Positions 30,157 to 37,445 of a stretch of 64,000 nt of DNA are shown piece after piece. Source of the DNA: a virus. The stretch is taken from the IMG/VR virus record IMGVR_UViG_3300047553_000334, positions 1 to 64,000 of that record. The stretch is one strand, 5' to 3'. Both the position numbers and the translations under genes were made by a program. Within the stretch, counting starts at the first letter, position 1; the number at the start of each line of letters is the position of its first letter. The notes under the pieces are model-generated. The model ran no database searches and was not told the origin of the DNA. It saw only the letters and a list, made by a program, of their open reading frames with translations.

Positions 30157-30535
30157 TATTAATAAACTCCTCTATCTTTTTAATTGTTTGTTCGTTACCA
30201 ATCACTAGTTCCACGGTGTGTATTTCATTGAGAACTTCATCTAATGATCTACACACACGTGTTACTTGCATATCTGAATAAATCTGTTGTTTTGTTTGCA
30301 CTTTCCCTTTCTCTGTTTTCAATTCGATGCCAACACCAATAGGTATTTTCCACTTGGTATTGTGTACGTATAAGTCTGGTAGACCTATTGTGTTTCCTTG
30401 CCATCCTGTTGCGTAATGACGAGTACGACATGATGGACATGTAACTTTAGTTCTGGCTTTACCAGACTCAAATACTGTGTAACCTAGCAGTTGCAACGAT
30501 TGGACAACCAACTGTTGCAACTGCTTTTCTGTCAT
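30137..30535 (-). CDS. VRR-NUC nuclease with zinc-binding insert
   Basis: A 132-aa protein. I place the start at 30535 because its ATG overlaps the stop of a tiny upstream gene (ATGA); an earlier in-frame ATG at 30568 has no ribosome site. The nuclease core shows GLPDLY (51-56), GIELKTEKG (69-77) and Q84 in TKQQIYSD, the PD-ExK-Q triad of the VRR-NUC (PD-(D/E)xK) family. Between the first helix and the active site is CPSCRTRHY (33-41), a knuckle that may bind zinc with another ligand. Such proteins cut branched DNA. It lies beside the annealing protein. Confidence 0.8.
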   Translation of the reverse strand: MTEKQLQQLVVQSLQLLGYTVFESGKARTKVTCPSCRTRHYATGWQGNTIGLPDLYVHNTKWKIPIGVGIELKTEKGKVQTKQQIYSDMQVTRVCRSLDEVLNEIHTVELVIGNEQTIKKIEEFINNEFRQR

Positions 30536-30630
30536 CGATTGAAGTAATATGCTGCTGCGATTAACCATAACAATGCAAGTATAGGTGTGATGCAGCTATC
30601 TTGCAGTTTCTTCTTGTCGTCGTCGTTCAT
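30532..30630 (-). CDS. Tiny single-pass membrane protein (32 aa)
   Basis: Translating the minus strand gives MNDDDKKKLQDS, then a hydrophobic segment CITPILALLWLIAAAYYF, then NR and a stop. The charged N-terminus plus an 18-residue membrane helix are convincing despite the weak ribosome site. Its TGA overlaps the ATG of the nuclease gene (ATGA), and its start lies inside the end of the 188-aa gene. It is one of four such tiny membrane genes hidden in overlaps. The function is unknown. Confidence 0.55.
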   Translation of the reverse strand: MNDDDKKKLQDSCITPILALLWLIAAAYYFNR

Positions 30631-31162
30631 GTTGTAACTTTAAGAACTTCCAGCAAGTTACGACATGCGTTAGTGGTATTGATGTTGAGTTAATAGAATT
30701 GAGATACTTCATGGCAATTCTTGCTGATGATGCAGTCGGTGCTTGAAGTACCAATTTTAATATCTCAGGTGTAGATAGTATGTAATTTAAAGTTTGCTTT
30801 TCTCCTTGTGTTAATGCGTCATGCATAAACTCAGCATGACGTTCGTAATGATCAGGTTTGTGATTTGATTTTGTGTAATCAATTACAGTCACTAGCTTGT
30901 TATCTTTATAGACGTATCGTGCTAGTAATGCTGAGTACCAGCAACCGTTTAGTAATGAGATGATGTGCCTACGTGACCACGTTGGCCATTGGTTTGGTGG
31001 AAATATAGACTTCATCTCAACAACATCATTACGAGATGCACCAGACACAAATAGCTCTAGTATTAATATTGCTGTGTATTTGTTTGATACGTGCACACCA
31101 ACGTTATTGATGTGCACGTAATAAGCCACTGGCGCAATGTATTTCTTGCGATGTGATGCCAT
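30596..31162 (-). CDS. Hypothetical protein, helical
   Basis: A 188-aa basic protein starting on the last base of the preceding stop (TAATG). A central region (KYTAILILELFVSGASRNDVVEMK, in parts) suggests a helix-turn-helix-like fold, and the tail (LQHERRRQEETAR) is strongly basic. I do not recognise a family. A DNA- or RNA-binding role is possible. Confidence 0.6.
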   Translation of the reverse strand: MASHRKKYIAPVAYYVHINNVGVHVSNKYTAILILELFVSGASRNDVVEMKSIFPPNQWPTWSRRHIISLLNGCWYSALLARYVYKDNKLVTVIDYTKSNHKPDHYERHAEFMHDALTQGEKQTLNYILSTPEILKLVLQAPTASSARIAMKYLNSINSTSIPLTHVVTCWKFLKLQHERRRQEETAR

Positions 31163-31572
31163 TAGAATCTAGGCTTGTATTTACCAGATAACCGTGCCAT
31201 GCAGTGACCACACTTCCAAGGTGGTGTCCACTCACCACTGAGGAATGCGTCTACAATATCAACAACCTTACCTTTTGGGTATTGGCTCCAATCCTTGTCA
31301 TTTGCGTTCTTAAATGTCTTCCATACAAAATCTTCTTCAATGTCGTAGATATTATCTAATGCTTCTAAGTTCACAGCGTATTCCTCCATAGAGGGTAGCT
31401 TTATGAAATCATTGGGATCTACTTTGAATGAAATAATCTTTAACTTCCATGATGGCCACGACAGCGTTACTATATTTGCGTTTGTAACTGTTACTTCTAG
31501 CTTTGACCAACCAGCTTGATACTCACTGGTGACAGCCATCATCCTGATGATTTTCTCGATATCGCCTAACAT
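31162..31572 (-). CDS. Hypothetical protein with C-terminal CxxC
   Basis: A 136-aa protein. The N-terminal half is beta-rich and the last 25 residues contain WKCGHCMARLSGKY, a CxxC pair that could bind metal with another chain. It is the first gene after the terminator at 31593-31628 and is coupled to the next gene by TAATG. Family and role are unknown. Confidence 0.6.
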   Translation of the reverse strand: MLGDIEKIIRMMAVTSEYQAGWSKLEVTVTNANIVTLSWPSWKLKIISFKVDPNDFIKLPSMEEYAVNLEALDNIYDIEEDFVWKTFKNANDKDWSQYPKGKVVDIVDAFLSGEWTPPWKCGHCMARLSGKYKPRF

Positions 31573-31592
31573 AATTCTCCTTGTGTAAAAAG

Positions 31593-31628
31593 TTTGTGGA
31601 GCCTGAAATGCGTTTTAGGCTCCACAAA
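31593..31628 (-). terminator. Rho-independent terminator candidate
   Basis: Perfect 12-bp stem TTTGTGGAGCCT / AGGCTCCACAAA with a 12-nt loop, followed in the minus direction by CTTTTT. It stands between the genes ending at 31667 and starting at 31572. A promoter-like motif lies just upstream at 31653-31665, so it could also act as an attenuator for that start site. Confidence 0.8.
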
Positions 31629-31652
31629 AGCATGCAAAATACTGTGTATAGT

Positions 31653-31665
31653 ATACCGTAGGTAA
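31653..31665 (-). promoter_or_regulatory. Copy of the TACGGTAT motif, minus strand
   Basis: Minus-strand sequence TTACCTACGGTAT, followed by ACTATAC. It matches the motif before tRNA-Leu at 11 of 13 positions or better. It lies in the only sizeable gap of the minus-strand operon, just upstream of the terminator hairpin. A start here would place the hairpin in the leader. It could be a phage promoter or the binding site of a regulator. Confidence 0.45.
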
Positions 31666-31666
31666 T

Positions 31667-32164
31667 CTACTCACAAGTACATTTGTGTTCCCAGTTCTCG
31701 CACTGAACACACGTTTCAGCACCCATAAGATGAAGGTCATCATCTTCTAGGTCATCATCTGATCGTTGCTTGTGGCTGTATCCTTTTGGACCTGCGTAGA
31801 TATCACCAGCAAACATCATGCCGGGTTCAGCGTAACGGCAGTAAAACTCAAGATCAGGGAACATGTCTGACATAGTCTGTAGCCATATGTCAGCCGGACC
31901 CCACGCTGTATCAAAGCCAATAACAATGTGACCTTCTTTGAAGTCTAGGTAGCATGTGTCACAAGCTCCCCACTTAGTACCCCAGTTATTATATTGCCAT
32001 TCGACATTGCCATAGCCATTCTCATCTAACGGTTCTGGCACAGACTTATTAAAGTCTAGTACTGACATGCTTGTCTCATAATGTGTAGTGTGCAACTCAG
32101 CCCAAGCAGACACTTTGTCTGCTGGGCCAGTGATTGTCAATTCATTCATACACCAATTAGGCAT
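31667..32164 (-). CDS. DUF1281/YubB-like protein
   Basis: A 165-aa protein beginning MPNWCMNELTITG, with WGTKWGACD and FDTAWGPADIWL further on. This is the signature of the DUF1281 (YubB-type, ferredoxin-like) family found in phages and plasmids. The C-terminus has an acidic run and CVQCENWEHKCTC, a four-cysteine cluster probably binding zinc. Family members have no settled function. It ends 2 nt before a promoter-like motif. Confidence 0.75.
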   Translation of the reverse strand: MPNWCMNELTITGPADKVSAWAELHTTHYETSMSVLDFNKSVPEPLDENGYGNVEWQYNNWGTKWGACDTCYLDFKEGHIVIGFDTAWGPADIWLQTMSDMFPDLEFYCRYAEPGMMFAGDIYAGPKGYSHKQRSDDDLEDDDLHLMGAETCVQCENWEHKCTCE

Positions 32165-32175
32165 TGTGTTATTCC

Positions 32176-32511
32176 CTATCCGTAAACTAGTTCACCAAAA
32201 CATATCTCTTGTAACATTGTGTCAATGACATCTTGATCTACTTGTTGCTCTTCTTCAAACGAGCGATCTCCAATTAACCATGCTTTTTGCAACCATGTCA
32301 GCACGTCAAGAGAAGATATTGTATGCACCTCCTCTTCTTCATCATGAATATCTATATGGAACAATGTTTTTGGATCATCAAAACCAATCCAGCTGGCATG
32401 CCATTTAACAACCCATTCACAGTGCCGGATACCTTCAGTGATTTGGTCATACCAAAACTCTCGATTAATATCACCTACTACCCACTTAATATGTGTGTCA
32501 CTTGCTTGCAT
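32176..32511 (-). CDS. Hypothetical acidic protein
   Basis: A 111-aa acidic protein with a Trp-rich N-terminal half (HCEWVVKWHASWIGF) and EEEE near residue 60. No family recognised. The start overlaps the upstream gene by 14 nt. Acidic, aromatic small early proteins of this kind often bind and block host factors, but nothing here proves that. Confidence 0.6.
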   Translation of the reverse strand: MQASDTHIKWVVGDINREFWYDQITEGIRHCEWVVKWHASWIGFDDPKTLFHIDIHDEEEEVHTISSLDVLTWLQKAWLIGDRSFEEEQQVDQDVIDTMLQEICFGELVYG

Positions 32512-32791
32512 TTTTTAACTCCTGTAATGTATTCCAAATCCTGTCCCAATTTGTGCCAAAGTTAGCGTCAAATCCTTCGTGTAGTTCATTGACTACGTCA
32601 GGCCATTTATCTATGTGTTTGATTATCTGACGGACAATCTCATTGTATGAAGGCAAATGGTCTTTTGCTTCACCAACTACAAAATCCCATGGCCCCCATA
32701 CTTCAATGTAAAACTCCGGGTATTTCTCCCGGAGTTCACGCAGCTCTGTTTCAAACGCATTATCGCGTTTTGTCCATTCTTCTTCTGTCAT
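32498..32791 (-). CDS. Hypothetical protein
   Basis: A 97-aa protein. The start at 32791 overlaps the preceding stop (TAATG) and has GGGGAGAAG just upstream; an earlier in-frame ATG at 32806 is part of that ribosome site. Helical, with a Trp-Asp-rich end. No family recognised. Confidence 0.6.
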   Translation of the reverse strand: MTEEEWTKRDNAFETELRELREKYPEFYIEVWGPWDFVVGEAKDHLPSYNEIVRQIIKHIDKWPDVVNELHEGFDANFGTNWDRIWNTLQELKNASK

Positions 32792-33213
32792 TAATCTTCT
32801 CCCCATCCATCTGGTTGCAGTAGTGAGCCATCATCATACAAGTCTTGACCGCTGTACATATCTGTCCATTCACTGTATGTACAGTCATAGATGTACTCAA
32901 ACATAGCGTCATTGAACTCGTCGATGTTTCGCTCATGATACGTAGATGCAACAAGTGCACAGAACTTCTCGATCTCATCACTTGTTGGTCTGTCAATGTT
33001 TAATTGCTCGACAGCTTTGTCAATGAACTTGATGACGCTTCTGTCGTCATACACGACGCTGACATCCGTAAACAACATTTTGCCCACACGTGACATCAAC
33101 TCTACACCAATGCACGGGGAGAGAAACTCCCCGTCTTCTGTGTAGTGCTGATCACGTGCATAATCGTAGTGGTCAGTTGACCATTCTTCGTACTCACATA
33201 CTGAATAAAACAT
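32791..33213 (-). CDS. Hypothetical acidic protein
   Basis: A 140-aa acidic protein rich in Asp, Glu and Tyr, preceded by GAGGTAA at good spacing and ending in TAATG overlap with the next gene. It has no cysteine cluster, membrane segment or catalytic motif that I recognise. Predicted helical in the middle. Confidence 0.65.
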   Translation of the reverse strand: MFYSVCEYEEWSTDHYDYARDQHYTEDGEFLSPCIGVELMSRVGKMLFTDVSVVYDDRSVIKFIDKAVEQLNIDRPTSDEIEKFCALVASTYHERNIDEFNDAMFEYIYDCTYSEWTDMYSGQDLYDDGSLLQPDGWGED

Positions 33214-33246
33214 ATTGTGTTACCTCGTGTTTATTTGTTTGTTTAA

Positions 33247-34140
33247 TTAAACCCACGCAGCTGCACTGCCATGGGCGCGAATGACAACATGACTGTCGCC
33301 ATCACATTGGAGAGATGCAGGACAACCTACACAGGTTGTATGCATTGGTAGCATATTGCGATACGCTCGCATCTCATTGATGAACGGGTCGCTTGGGCAC
33401 TGCTTCATACCCTTGCTGTAGGCTACGTGCCGACGATTGACGTAGTCATGCTCAGGTAGAACTGTAAACGTACCCCAGCCAGCTTGCTCTGCCTCGTACT
33501 GGTCAGTGTAGTTGTCGCATGACGCTTGTAGCACACCCTTGAATGGTTGAGCTAACTGCATGCGCCATTGGTGTGTGTAGCCACGATGGCCAAGGCTGTA
33601 GCGTAGCAGGTCACCCCAGACAGGAAATGGCACGGCTACAGGATCACCATATGAACCAATACGTGTCTCCTTACCAGCAACAATTTGTATGGTTGCAGCG
33701 ACAGTGCTAGACACAACAGGTATGTTGCCGCGTTGGAATGACTCCCAGATTGCAGTGACACCCTTGCCAATATTGACGTAGCACGTACGCACAAGCTTGA
33801 CTTTGCCATTGACAATGTGCCTCTTCCAACCCTTGCGATGTACACATTTGCCACAGATGCAGTCGTCAATCATAAAGTCAATGGCGTGTTGAGGATGGAT
33901 ATCACGCATGATGATATAAGTCTGCAACATGTCACCAGTCTTGATGTTGTAATCCTCTGGGTTGTACTGGCAGTTGGACATCACAGCAATGATAGGGTGG
34001 CGTCGATCAAGTTGTGATGGCCCATTGTAGAAGCAGTACGAGTTGTACTTCGGCTTCATATGCTTGCCGTTAGTTACGTTGGTGAAAAGGGCTGGATTTG
34101 CATCTAGCCCAAACTTGTTGAGATATTCTTTAGCTGTCAT
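33247..34140 (-). CDS. Conserved phage protein with Cys-rich motifs (DUF7227-like)
   Basis: A 297-aa protein. The central motif CICGKCVHRKGWKRH (about residues 94-108) and the following CYVNIGKGVTAIWESFQRG are shared by a conserved tailed-phage family (I recall the label DUF7227, unverified). A second cysteine group, CVGCPASLQCDG, lies near the C-terminus. Both pairs may hold metal. It starts in ATGA overlap with the gene above. It is the longest gene of the unknown early block and the easiest anchor for comparisons. Confidence 0.75.
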   Translation of the reverse strand: MTAKEYLNKFGLDANPALFTNVTNGKHMKPKYNSYCFYNGPSQLDRRHPIIAVMSNCQYNPEDYNIKTGDMLQTYIIMRDIHPQHAIDFMIDDCICGKCVHRKGWKRHIVNGKVKLVRTCYVNIGKGVTAIWESFQRGNIPVVSSTVAATIQIVAGKETRIGSYGDPVAVPFPVWGDLLRYSLGHRGYTHQWRMQLAQPFKGVLQASCDNYTDQYEAEQAGWGTFTVLPEHDYVNRRHVAYSKGMKQCPSDPFINEMRAYRNMLPMHTTCVGCPASLQCDGDSHVVIRAHGSAAAWV

Positions 34141-34517
34141 TTTGTTACTCCATCATTCCAAAACCAATATTTACTGTATTTGTTGTCGTCTTTCTCAATA
34201 ATCTCACATATGTAATGCGCCTCCTCTTCACTGATACCATCCCAGCCAATGTTTACACCGACGGTGCTAAGGTCATCGCATTCGCCTTCACACTTCTTGC
34301 CTACACAGTCAAGTGCAAAACCACACTCAATACGGAATGTCCACGTGTAGTGTGGATCGACCTCATCAAGCACGTCAATGCTGTACGTACGATGTGCATT
34401 AACAGGACAGTCTTTCCACTCACTGTTATGCCATTGCAACTCCCATATGGTTGCTGCAGTTTTCATAATCATCTCAGCAGCTGCATGGTAATACTCTTCT
34501 TTGTATCGCTTATTCAT
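34137..34517 (-). CDS. Hypothetical protein
   Basis: A 126-aa protein with a helical N-terminus and a beta-rich middle containing CGFALDCVGKKCEGEC, a cluster of four cysteines. ATGA overlap with the downstream gene. No family recognised. A small metal-binding fold is possible. Confidence 0.6.
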   Translation of the reverse strand: MNKRYKEEYYHAAAEMIMKTAATIWELQWHNSEWKDCPVNAHRTYSIDVLDEVDPHYTWTFRIECGFALDCVGKKCEGECDDLSTVGVNIGWDGISEEEAHYICEIIEKDDNKYSKYWFWNDGVTK

Positions 34518-34911
34518 AATGACTCTTTGTTGTTACTTGGTTTTCGCCCGGCATCGATTCTATTGTCATGTAGTATGTTGATGGTCCGTCATATCCGTCA
34601 TCACTAACGTCTTCACCACGCCGATCAGCGCGTTCCATGTGACGCAGACAATCTTCGCCATCAGCTATTTTTGCTTCGTTATTTAATTGCTCACAACGTT
34701 CCTGTAGTTTTTTCATTAGCATTTCTGCTGCCTCACGAGACGAGCATTTGCAATACTCTTTTAGTATGTGTAGATAACCCCACCATCCTCCTTCCTCTGG
34801 TCCACCGTAGTAAGATTCGCATTGATAAATAGAAAGGTAGCACTCTTGTGCTACCTCGCGGTCCTCTATAATTTCATTCCATGCTTGCAGGAATATGTTG
34901 TCATCACTCAT
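34510..34911 (-). CDS. Hypothetical acidic protein
   Basis: A 133-aa acidic protein. I use the ATG at 34911 because GAGGAGG lies 6 nt upstream; an earlier ATG at 34926 belongs to that site. It has an 8-nt overlap with the upstream gene. Helical, with several Cys and Trp but no recognised domain. Confidence 0.6.
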   Translation of the reverse strand: MSDDNIFLQAWNEIIEDREVAQECYLSIYQCESYYGGPEEGGWWGYLHILKEYCKCSSREAAEMLMKKLQERCEQLNNEAKIADGEDCLRHMERADRRGEDVSDDGYDGPSTYYMTIESMPGENQVTTKSHYE

Positions 34912-35287
34912 AACGATCCTCCTCATTTGATTTTTTGTATATTGCTTTTCCGTACTTTACTGGCATGACTCGTTCACCATGGCATTTGTAACAAGCCACG
35001 TCGTACACGCCCTCAAAGTAGTCCTCTTCGTAACCACCGTAATACATATCTTCAGCTGTTAGACCATCGCAATCAACAGAAGGATTAACGTGATGGCCTT
35101 TACCATCACATGTATCGCAGGCTTCATATTTGAATTTGTACCAAACTTGTTTATTGGTCTTACTGTCATACTTGTGCCTCACTAGCATCTTGCGTTCATC
35201 AATATCAATCCACCAACGATCACGACCACCGCGTACACGGTGGTCGTTTTGATAGTTGCGGTCTTCCAAGCTAAACCATTCACTCAT
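34904..35287 (-). CDS. DnaJ-type zinc-finger protein
   Basis: A 127-aa protein. The motif CDTCDGKGHH (57-66) and a second CYKCHGERV near residue 100 form two CxxCxGx(G/E) knuckles like half of the DnaJ cysteine-rich domain, set in an acidic chain. There is no J domain. It could be a host chaperone mimic or a nucleic-acid-binding zinc protein. Confidence 0.65.
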   Translation of the reverse strand: MSEWFSLEDRNYQNDHRVRGGRDRWWIDIDERKMLVRHKYDSKTNKQVWYKFKYEACDTCDGKGHHVNPSVDCDGLTAEDMYYGGYEEDYFEGVYDVACYKCHGERVMPVKYGKAIYKKSNEEDRYE

Positions 35288-35582
35288 ATTGTTTCTTCAG
35301 CTCCTTGTATGTTTTACCTGTGTTCTCAAATGCAAGTGAGCAGAACACAATCTCTTGATGGCGTTCGCTATACATGCGGTGATTACTACCATCGTAGTAG
35401 TACTCAACACCACGACGTAGTCCTACACAGCCAAGCTCTTCTGCACATGCACGGCGTAGTTTGATTGGGCTAGGAGGTGTACGATACACCTCATAGCGTT
35501 CTCCTTGTTTGTTGTTTGGTGTGTTGTCCCACATGCAACCCCACACCTCAAACTTATACACAACAGGGTTTTCTGCTTTCAT
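35280..35582 (-). CDS. Hypothetical protein
   Basis: A 100-aa protein in 8-nt overlap with the downstream gene and ATGA overlap with the upstream one. It is beta-rich in the first half and helical and basic at the end. Unknown family. Confidence 0.55.
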   Translation of the reverse strand: MKAENPVVYKFEVWGCMWDNTPNNKQGERYEVYRTPPSPIKLRRACAEELGCVGLRRGVEYYYDGSNHRMYSERHQEIVFCSLAFENTGKTYKELKKQYE

Positions 35583-35821
35583 TTTGTCTCCTCAATTATT
35601 GTGATGGTCACAACGTCATCTTCCCACTCGATGAACGAGTCATCACATTCAAGGCAATACTTAGCTCGCTTGTCGTTGTTGACCCAAGCTTTGAGTATGC
35701 CAAGAAAGTACTTCTTGTCTTTCTTGGACGCACCGCTCATGCGGTAATAGTGACGTGCCCAGCGCAACATGCCGGGAGCGTTGAACATTGGGACTGATAC
35801 TAAAGCGATTCTTGTTTTCAT
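35579..35821 (-). CDS. Hypothetical protein
   Basis: An 80-aa basic-then-acidic protein. The start at 35821 shares ATGA with the preceding stop; an earlier in-frame start at 35878 would lie inside the upstream gene. It has a Cys pair (CLEC). No family recognised. Confidence 0.55.
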   Translation of the reverse strand: MKTRIALVSVPMFNAPGMLRWARHYYRMSGASKKDKKYFLGILKAWVNNDKRAKYCLECDDSFIEWEDDVVTITIIEETK

Positions 35822-36057
35822 ATTTTGTTTCCATTCATGTGATGATCGATGAGGGCTTGTTGATAGCCATACAGCCATGTCATGGCCTCACTAAACCCAC
35901 AGGCTCTTGCTCCACAGTCGGCTGTAAAGTAATCACCGTACATACCTTTTGGTGCAAACTTGTAGCGTGTAACGCCATCGCCTGGGCTGTATGTAAATAC
36001 GTCTAGGTTGCAGTGTTTAAGCACTGCATTCATGTGTTCTTTATCTCGCTTTGTCAT
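35818..36057 (-). CDS. Hypothetical protein
   Basis: A 79-aa protein, basic at the start and rich in Gly and Tyr, with CGARACG near residue 50. It abuts the 36058 gene with no gap. No family recognised. Confidence 0.55.
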   Translation of the reverse strand: MTKRDKEHMNAVLKHCNLDVFTYSPGDGVTRYKFAPKGMYGDYFTADCGARACGFSEAMTWLYGYQQALIDHHMNGNKI

Positions 36058-36321
36058 TTAAATACCTCTTAGTGTTCTTGCTTCTGCGCTTGTAACAACT
36101 CGTACAATTGAGTCGATTACATCTTGTGGGCAGTCTCCTTCTTCAAGGACTGCCATGACAGCTTCCATAGCTGCCTCAAGGATTTCTTCCTGTGTATAGT
36201 CTTCCTCTGGGTCAAAGTAATCCCAAAGGCTCACGTCTGGTAAGTCATTGGTTGTTAATCCAATGTGGTCAATCATAAGCTGATCGACGACAGCGCGGAA
36301 TGTTTGAAGAGTGTATTTCAT
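36058..36321 (-). CDS. Hypothetical acidic protein with pseudoknot leader
   Basis: An 87-aa very acidic helical protein (DYFDPEEDYTQEEILEAAMEA). The leader holds the pseudoknot at 36343-36371 and then AAAGGAC, 6 nt before the ATG. No family recognised. The charge could suit DNA mimicry, as in other phage inhibitors. Confidence 0.6.
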   Translation of the reverse strand: MKYTLQTFRAVVDQLMIDHIGLTTNDLPDVSLWDYFDPEEDYTQEEILEAAMEAVMAVLEEGDCPQDVIDSIVRVVTSAEARTLRGI

Positions 36322-36342
36322 TTGTTTGTCCTTTGTTTGGTT

Positions 36343-36371
36343 GTGCGTTGTTGGTGAGACGCACCCCTCAC
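36343..36371 (-). promoter_or_regulatory. H-type RNA pseudoknot, copy A (5' UTR)
   Basis: Minus-strand RNA order: GUGAG (S1), GG, GUGCGU (S2), CUCAC (S1), CAACA, ACGCAC (S2). S1 is 5 bp, S2 is 6 bp, loop 1 is 2 nt and loop 3 is 5 nt, which is sterically ideal for an H-type fold. It ends about 14 nt before the ribosome site of the 36321 gene. Copies B and C keep the fold with covarying pairs. Confidence 0.8.
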
Positions 36372-36378
36372 ATTGTCA

Positions 36379-36864
36379 CTAGGCGAGTTCGACTAGGTCG
36401 CTGTTGTCACGTGCAGTCGATGCCACACACTTATCGAACTGTGGCATTGAAGTAGCGACGTACTTCCAGAAGTCGAACGGAACCGCAGGAAGCTCAATGT
36501 CTTTGATGATTACATTGAACGCCTTGATAGCCTCCTGAATTTGGTCATCAAGTGTCTCAGATGTAGTCTTGACAGTGAACGTACGCAGCTTTCTACTGGA
36601 TGGATCAGTGCGTTGGTTCTCGTCTTCGTACATATTCAGTGATACATCGATCTTGGCTACGACTCGGTCAAGCAATGCCAAGTCTCGTGTTGCCACATCA
36701 ATACGGAGATGAAAATTGAGGGCAACGCGATGACCATTGATGTTGAACTCTTTGTCATGGTGTGTTGTCTCATAATAATCGTATGTATTGCCGATGCCTC
36801 CGCTAATACGGCGAATGTCATCAGAGAGACGAGAGACGAAATAGTCAAACGTAGGTGTAGACAT
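36379..36864 (-). CDS. Hypothetical protein with pseudoknot leader
   Basis: A 161-aa protein of mixed alpha/beta character with an extended middle region. It is preceded by pseudoknot copy B and an AAAGAGA-type ribosome site. It shows no recognised family, metal site or membrane segment. Confidence 0.6.
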   Translation of the reverse strand: MSTPTFDYFVSRLSDDIRRISGGIGNTYDYYETTHHDKEFNINGHRVALNFHLRIDVATRDLALLDRVVAKIDVSLNMYEDENQRTDPSSRKLRTFTVKTTSETLDDQIQEAIKAFNVIIKDIELPAVPFDFWKYVATSMPQFDKCVASTARDNSDLVELA

Positions 36865-36884
36865 AGTTGTTATGTTCTCTTTCT

Positions 36885-36913
36885 ATGCGTTGTTAGTGAG
36901 ACGCATCCCTCAC
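36885..36913 (-). promoter_or_regulatory. H-type RNA pseudoknot, copy B (5' UTR)
   Basis: Minus-strand order: GUGAG, GG, AUGCGU, CUCAC, UAACA, ACGCAU. Compared with copy A, one S2 pair changes from G-C to A-U on both sides, so pairing is preserved. Loop lengths are identical. It lies between the stop at 36922 and the 36864 gene. Confidence 0.8.
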
Positions 36914-36921
36914 ATAAAACA

Positions 36922-37176
36922 TTAGATAGCGATGTAGCAGTTTTTGATTTCTTTGATGCCAGCTTCTTTGATGATGTGATTACGTACATCAGCAACTTGC
37001 GATTCGTCTAGATATTGAATAGCCTCGCCAAGCCAAAGCAAGACATAGTTGTTCTCATTACGTAGGTCATCAAAAACTTTTGTCAATCTGTCGTATTGAC
37101 CTTGCGTTATTAGATTGTTATTAAATAGTGACTCAATAAGTATCTCGCCACTAATAACTTCAAACGGCATTTTCAT
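36922..37176 (-). CDS. Hypothetical protein
   Basis: An 84-aa protein, helical, with ILIESLFNNNLITQGQY suggesting a small helix-turn-helix-like or docking fold. ATGA overlap with the upstream gene. No family recognised. Confidence 0.55.
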   Translation of the reverse strand: MKMPFEVISGEILIESLFNNNLITQGQYDRLTKVFDDLRNENNYVLLWLGEAIQYLDESQVADVRNHIIKEAGIKEIKNCYIAI

Positions 37177-37445
37177 TTGATTAGATTCTCTTTCTTTTTT
37201 GTTTGTGTTGGTTGTCCAGTTTTGTTATCAAACCAGACAAGCATGTACGGCTCATCAATGTATGTGCCAATTTTTCTACGTGTTATTCGTACGTGCATTA
37301 CAGGTGTGGTCTCTTGCTGGATGATAACTCTATATCGAGACCAAGTCTTAGCCCATGCTGCAGTTCTCCAAACAATAGGAGGGCCGAATTCTCGGCCCTC
37401 AAAGTCATAACATTGACAAAGGTAACTATATGGATAGTTAGCCAT
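37173..37445 (-). CDS. Hypothetical basic protein
   Basis: A 90-aa basic beta-rich protein (RRKIGTYIDEPYMLVWF). 8-nt overlap with the upstream gene. No family recognised. Confidence 0.55.
   Translation of the reverse strand: MANYPYSYLCQCYDFEGREFGPPIVWRTAAWAKTWSRYRVIIQQETTPVMHVRITRRKIGTYIDEPYMLVWFDNKTGQPTQTKKKENLIK

Noticed and set aside
36343-36371. Pseudoknots as preQ1 riboswitch or pistol ribozyme
   Set aside because: The preQ1 consensus loop and tail are missing, and pistol's third helix and conserved cut site are absent. I keep them as an unassigned class.
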